DNA of 64,000 nucleotides. Source: Veillonella dispar (GTDB lineage Bacteria > Bacillota > Negativicutes > Veillonellales > Veillonellaceae). Location of the stretch: positions 1,343,501 to 1,407,500 of the forward strand of contig NZ_LR134375.1 of the NCBI RefSeq assembly GCF_900637515.1, read 5' to 3'. How positions within the stretch are numbered: position 1 is the stretch's first letter; the number at the start of each line of letters is the position of its first letter. A program made the position numbers and the translations under genes. The notes under the pieces are model-generated. The model did not search any database. It was given only the letters and a program-made list of their open reading frames with translations, and had not been told where the DNA came from. This document shows, in pieces, positions 60,006-64,000 of this stretch.

Positions 60006-61178
60006 TTAGCAGTTATGATATACACCTATATGGCATTCCTTACGCTTAGCACCAATAATGCGTAAGTAAATATAGCCAATAACGGCAGAAATGATGGAAC
60101 CTATTAATACGCCACCCTTAGCCATCTCTTGAGCATGACCTGGATCAAAAGCTAAAACAGAAACAAATATACTCATAGTAAAACCAATACCACATACAAT
60201 GGAGGTACCATAAATAAATTTCCAGTTAGCTTCTGCTGGCATAGGTACAATACCTAACTTGATCATCCCAAACATAGCACCAAAGATACCGATTTGTTTA
60301 CCTAAAATAAGGCCTAGTGCAACACCTAAAACAACAGGATGTGTTAAATCTGCTACACCGAATCCAGCAAGACTTACACCGGCATTAAAGAAAGCAAAAA
60401 TAGGAACAATCACAAAGCTTACCCAGTTAGATAAATAATGTTCCCAATGTTGCATTGGTCTAACATATTTACGACCAATCTTACCGCGTTCTGGAATTGT
60501 CATCGCCAAGATTACACCGGCCATAGTAGCATGTAATCCAGAGCGAAGTATACAATACCATAGAATCAAACCAAGAATGATATAGGATAAAGATCTAACA
60601 TAACCAGACCGATTACAGTAAATCAATAAACCCGTTACAACAACGGCACCAAATAAATAGAAAAGATTCAGATTTGATGCATAGAATATAGCAATAACGA
60701 TAATAGCAATCAAATCATCAATAACAGCTAAGGCGGTCAAAAAGACCTTCATAGAGTTAGGAACTCTAGATCCCAATGCAGTTATAACACCTATAGCAAA
60801 AGCAATGTCTGTCGCTGTTGGAATAGCCCAACCATGAACATACACTTCACTAGAGCCTGCAATAAGATAATAAATAATAGCAGGTACTAACACACCAAAT
60901 AATGCAGCAATACCTGGCATAATACGCTTTGCATTCGTATTAAGCTCGCCACTTACCAATTCACGCTTTACTTCTAACCCAACAAAGAGGAAGAAAATCG
61001 CCATTAATGCATCATTTACCCACTCCATAGTTGTTAGTGGACCTAGTTTCAAATTAACAAGTGACATATACTGTGTCGCCAATGGAGAGTTTGCTACGAT
61101 TAATGCAATAAGTGTAGCTCCTAGTAGAACAGCAGTCGCCGAACCAGGAGAACGTAAAAATACAAATATCCGTTCCAT
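60006..61178 (-). CDS. nhaA: Na+/H+ antiporter NhaA, second copy
   Basis: Exports Na+ in exchange for H+ across the inner membrane. 390 residues, about twelve helices. The paired Asp of the ion site is in ALAVIDDLIAIIVIA, and GWAIPTATDIAFAIGV is the TM4 crossing region. The last eleven residues (KECHIGVYHNC) are polar and Cys/His-bearing, not part of the conserved fold. It follows a close paralogue after 28 bp. Start after GGAAGGAATCAT. Confidence 0.96.
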   Translation of the reverse strand: MERIFVFLRSPGSATAVLLGATLIALIVANSPLATQYMSLVNLKLGPLTTMEWVNDALMAIFFLFVGLEVKRELVSGELNTNAKRIMPGIAALFGVLVPAIIYYLIAGSSEVYVHGWAIPTATDIAFAIGVITALGSRVPNSMKVFLTALAVIDDLIAIIVIAIFYASNLNLFYLFGAVVVTGLLIYCNRSGYVRSLSYIILGLILWYCILRSGLHATMAGVILAMTIPERGKIGRKYVRPMQHWEHYLSNWVSFVIVPIFAFFNAGVSLAGFGVADLTHPVVLGVALGLILGKQIGIFGAMFGMIKLGIVPMPAEANWKFIYGTSIVCGIGFTMSIFVSVLAFDPGHAQEMAKGGVLIGSIISAVIGYIYLRIIGAKRKECHIGVYHNC

Positions 61179-61206
61179 ATGATTCCTTCCTAATATAATA
61201 CGTTCA

Positions 61207-62361
61207 TTATTTATGCTTAAAAGTTCTTATTTTATATGCCAAAATTAAAACTATAGCACCTAATAAACCAGAAATAATAGAACCTATAAAGATACCAATT
61301 TTAGCCATTTCTTGATTAACACCAGGTGGAAATGCCAATGTAGCTACAAATAAGCTCATAGTAAAACCAATACCACAAACGATGGCAGTACCATAAACCT
61401 CTGGCCATGTTGTATTAGTAGGCATCTTGATAATCTTAGATTTAACTAAAACGAAAACTGCAGAGAAAATACCAAACTGTTTACCTAAAATAAGGCCTAA
61501 TGAAACGCCTAGTACAACAGGATGGAATAAATGATCTACTGAAACATCAGCAAAGGATACCCCTGCATTTAAGAAACTAAATAAAGGAATAATTAAAAAA
61601 TTAACCCAATGCTTCAGTTTATCTGCCCATTTATGCATAGGATATACTGTTTCACCATCGAGTTTACCTGTTGCAGGAATTGTCATAGCTAAGACAACCC
61701 CAGCAATAGTTGCATGAACGCCAGACTTTAATACAAAATACCAAAGAACTGCACCCAATACACCATATAATACAGGTCTCACATACCCCTGTTTATTAGT
61801 ATACCACAATGCGCCTGTTACGATAGCAGCACCAATCAAATACGGGAAATCTACGCCGGCACCGTAGAAGATAGCTATAACGATAATAGCAATTAAATCA
61901 TCAATAACAGCTAAGGCAGAAAGAAAAGCTTTCATAGCTTGAGATACACGTTTACCAAGCATCATAATAACACCTATGGCAAATGCAATATCTGTAGCTG
62001 TTGGAATCCCCCATCCATGGGTATACTCAGGGACAGAACCAGCAATTAAGAAATATACTAAAGCAGGTGTAACAACACCTGCAAAAGCAGCTAAGAGTGG
62101 TAATACTCTTTTTGAATTTGTATTCAATTCGCCAGAAATCATTTCTGATTTAATCTCTAGCCCTACATATAGGAAAAAGAGTGCCATTAACCCATCATTA
62201 ACCCATTCCAGTATATCCATAGGTCCCCAATACACATGCATTAAGGCGAAATACTGTTCTGCTAGAGGAGAATTTGCTGTAATAACACCAAGAATAGCGG
62301 CAAGTAAGAGCATAATACCGCCAGATGATTCAGACTGAATAAATGCTTTTATATAATTCAT
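61207..62361 (-). CDS. nhaA: Na+/H+ antiporter NhaA, first copy
   Basis: 384 residues with the same conserved elements: GWGIPTATDIAFAIGV, ALAVIDDLIAIIVIA and HATIAGVVLAMTIPATG. It is a tandem paralogue of the downstream gene, with many identical stretches, so duplication is likely. A GTG at 62373 in frame is possible, but ATG 62361 begins MNYIKAFIQSESSGG like other NhaA proteins; neither has an excellent ribosome binding site. The N-terminal tail is the variable part. Confidence 0.95.
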   Translation of the reverse strand: MNYIKAFIQSESSGGIMLLLAAILGVITANSPLAEQYFALMHVYWGPMDILEWVNDGLMALFFLYVGLEIKSEMISGELNTNSKRVLPLLAAFAGVVTPALVYFLIAGSVPEYTHGWGIPTATDIAFAIGVIMMLGKRVSQAMKAFLSALAVIDDLIAIIVIAIFYGAGVDFPYLIGAAIVTGALWYTNKQGYVRPVLYGVLGAVLWYFVLKSGVHATIAGVVLAMTIPATGKLDGETVYPMHKWADKLKHWVNFLIIPLFSFLNAGVSFADVSVDHLFHPVVLGVSLGLILGKQFGIFSAVFVLVKSKIIKMPTNTTWPEVYGTAIVCGIGFTMSLFVATLAFPPGVNQEMAKIGIFIGSIISGLLGAIVLILAYKIRTFKHK

Positions 62362-62553
62362 AGTAACTACCACTTTCTCAATTATAAATATAAATACAGA
62401 ATTTTATACATAAAAACTATTTATTTAAATTTATTATATCATTTCACTTCGAAAATAATCAATAAACTAATGATGAACCATGCGGATTAAGTCTAGAGTA
62501 ATCAAACATTTGCGACATACTTATACTTATGGAGCAAGCTAATAAAATACTGA

Positions 62554-63879
62554 TTAATAATTATTCTCTCTGATCAGAGAAATTAAGAATCCAATAAGTG
62601 GAATGCTTAAACAAATGGCAGCTATACTATTTGTGATTGGATTAGACCAAAGAGGCACAATAAAACCTAGGAGAACTAAAATACTATAAAGGATAGGTTT
62701 ACGCCAAACATGTTGTATCTCAACGGGTGCTCTAGATTCCATAGCACGAGATTTAACAAATTTCTTTATAATAGTCATCATAATGCCTGTTATAATACCT
62801 ATAATAAGAACTATATCCCAGATGGCCCATAATATTTTAAGCACCATTGTATTATGATTATGAATATGGAGATTAATCATTGTAGTCATACCAGTAAAAT
62901 ACCATGGTATTGTTTTTGTAGAATACATATCCTTAGCAGAATCAGCATGTAAATTAGCATAGACAGGCTGTCCCAAAAACATAGCAGGATCATCATCATT
63001 TTCAGCACCTAAATAAAATGCATAGTGATGGTCATTAAATTTGGATGGATAATCAATAGATATAAGCTGACGATCTGGATAAGCTTTCATAATGCGAGAA
63101 ATAGCTTCGGATGGTTGTAAAATTTCGGATTGATCCGATGAAAGCTCTTGCTTTGCAGTATGTAGTACATCTGCATTATAGCTGTCATTGGCAATAAAAA
63201 ATCCACCTATCCATACACCTGTAATACATAAGATAAATCCCCATACAGTAGCAACCATTGCAAACTCTCGATGCAATGAACTTAATTTCATATGATTTGA
63301 CAATACTGCAGATTTTGCAAAACTTTTACGAAATGGACCATATAAGAAAATACCAGAAATAATCGATAAAGCACATAAAAAAGATAAAATTGTTACAATA
63401 TAAATCCCAGTTTTTCCGAGATCTAATCTTGTATGTAGTTGATGAAGCGTATGTAATACACTTCGAACCCAAGGATGAGCAGGTGTTTCATGATGGGTAG
63501 TAATGAGAGCCTTTGTTTCAGGATTATATAATGCATAGTCCCCTCCCATACCCATACGTGCTGGAGGTGCTACGGTAGCTGATGATTCAATAATACGATA
63601 CCGTAAAAGATGTGAAGCACCCATGGCAGGAGAAATATTTAAAATATCCTTTGACGGATATTTTGCCTTAACTAGTAGAGCCCCTTCATCAGCATAATCA
63701 AAAATAGGTGTCTCTTCTTGCCCCATAGCCATTGAAGATGAGGTATGGTTCGTGCCCCCTTGAGCCCACGCATTTAATTCAGTTCTGAACATGAGGATAA
63801 GCCCTGTAATACAGAACATTAAGAAAAATATCACAGAAACTATAGATAACCATTTATGGATTTTATAAATCTTAGACAT
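62554..63879 (-). CDS. PepSY-associated transmembrane protein
   Basis: 441 residues with four membrane helices: 1 near residues 12-30 (WLSIVSVIFFLMFCITGLILMF), 2 and 3 around 155-235, and 4-5 near the C terminus, with a large extracytoplasmic region between. The N-terminal helix motif and the central HTLHQLHTRLDLGKTG with conserved His, then LSSLHREFAMV, are those of PepSY_TM proteins, which in other bacteria act with siderophore uptake or iron/flavin reduction; this His pattern could coordinate haem. It is monocistronic or followed by the nhaA genes (180-bp gap). Start after GGAAGGAGGCATATGT. Confidence 0.8.
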   Translation of the reverse strand: MSKIYKIHKWLSIVSVIFFLMFCITGLILMFRTELNAWAQGGTNHTSSSMAMGQEETPIFDYADEGALLVKAKYPSKDILNISPAMGASHLLRYRIIESSATVAPPARMGMGGDYALYNPETKALITTHHETPAHPWVRSVLHTLHQLHTRLDLGKTGIYIVTILSFLCALSIISGIFLYGPFRKSFAKSAVLSNHMKLSSLHREFAMVATVWGFILCITGVWIGGFFIANDSYNADVLHTAKQELSSDQSEILQPSEAISRIMKAYPDRQLISIDYPSKFNDHHYAFYLGAENDDDPAMFLGQPVYANLHADSAKDMYSTKTIPWYFTGMTTMINLHIHNHNTMVLKILWAIWDIVLIIGIITGIMMTIIKKFVKSRAMESRAPVEIQHVWRKPILYSILVLLGFIVPLWSNPITNSIAAICLSIPLIGFLISLIRENNY

Positions 63880-64000
63880 ACATATGCCTCCTTCCTCATT
63901 ATTTTATACATCTATTCTTATATCAGTACAATACAGATACTACTATAGGTATTGAGTATATAAACAAGCTCCACTTGAATGAACATATTATAGTATGATA

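Noticed and set aside
1..64000. tRNA, rRNA, CRISPR array or prophage
   Set aside because: No cloverleaf-like gene, regularly spaced repeats or phage structural genes were seen while reading the intergenic regions and the genes; small or divergent RNAs may be missed without a covariance search.

Overview
The window looks like a chromosomal segment of a Veillonella-like member of the Negativicutes, i.e. a diderm Firmicute. The DNA is AT-rich. Gene content is of Firmicutes type: a tmk-holB-ricT-yabB-rsmI-metG-tatD block, rnmV-rsmA, a purR-glmU-prs-pth block, and the SCIFF peptide with its radical-SAM maturase. It also encodes an LptD/OstA-like outer-membrane protein, which a monoderm would not need. 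The genus is inferred from general familiarity, not from a database match. Nearly all sequence is coding, mostly on the minus strand. I see no tRNA or rRNA gene, CRISPR array, prophage or transposase gene.

Layout. 1-4.3 kb: partial pgi, a DUF1294 membrane protein, a sugar-nucleotide epimerase, RNase HI, a YbaK deacylase and a nucleoid-associated protein. 4.3-8 kb: a probable biotin-responsive operon (MaoC-like protein, bioY, thiolase, AMP-forming ligase) behind a promoter whose -35 box overlaps a BirA-type operator. 8-12.2 kb: galU with an LptD-like protein and two exported proteins of unknown function. 12.4-19 kb: hydrogenase maturation genes hypF, hypC, hypD and hypE, preceded by the SCIFF maturase and the 47-residue SCIFF precursor. 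19-21.1 kb: an ECF-type S component and two unknown membrane proteins. 21.2-26.8 kb: an iron region with feoA, feoB, a Cys-rich FeoB-associated protein, a small DUF6110-like protein and a P1B-type ATPase with a Ser-Cys-Ala membrane motif, plus Fur-like palindromes. The small protein and ATPase resemble the fezA/fezB pair of ferrosome loci, which I consider the most interesting lead here.

27.3-34.5 kb: a DEAD-box helicase, topB, prfC and gltS. 34.6-40.6 kb: rsmA-rnmV, a LysR regulator, a MetE-like (YxjG) methyltransferase coupled to an MsrA-MsrB fusion, and a YabE-like 3D-domain wall protein. 41-46.2 kb: a polyphosphate operon with a canonical Ppx/GppA-HD protein, a second copy with eroded motifs, and ppk1. 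46.4-54.9 kb: tatD, metG, rsmI, a TrmN6-like methylase, ricT, holB, tmk and a PLP decarboxylase. 54.9-59 kb: pth, prs, glmU, purR. 59.1-63.9 kb: a second 3D-domain protein, tandem nhaA genes and a PepSY membrane protein.

Many genes end in strong hairpin terminators, several of which can work in both directions. Three are unusually long (about 80-90 bp); the one at 37098-37177 contains what look like two IS3-family ends placed head to head. In many genes the start was moved to an internal codon that directly follows a good Shine-Dalgarno sequence.
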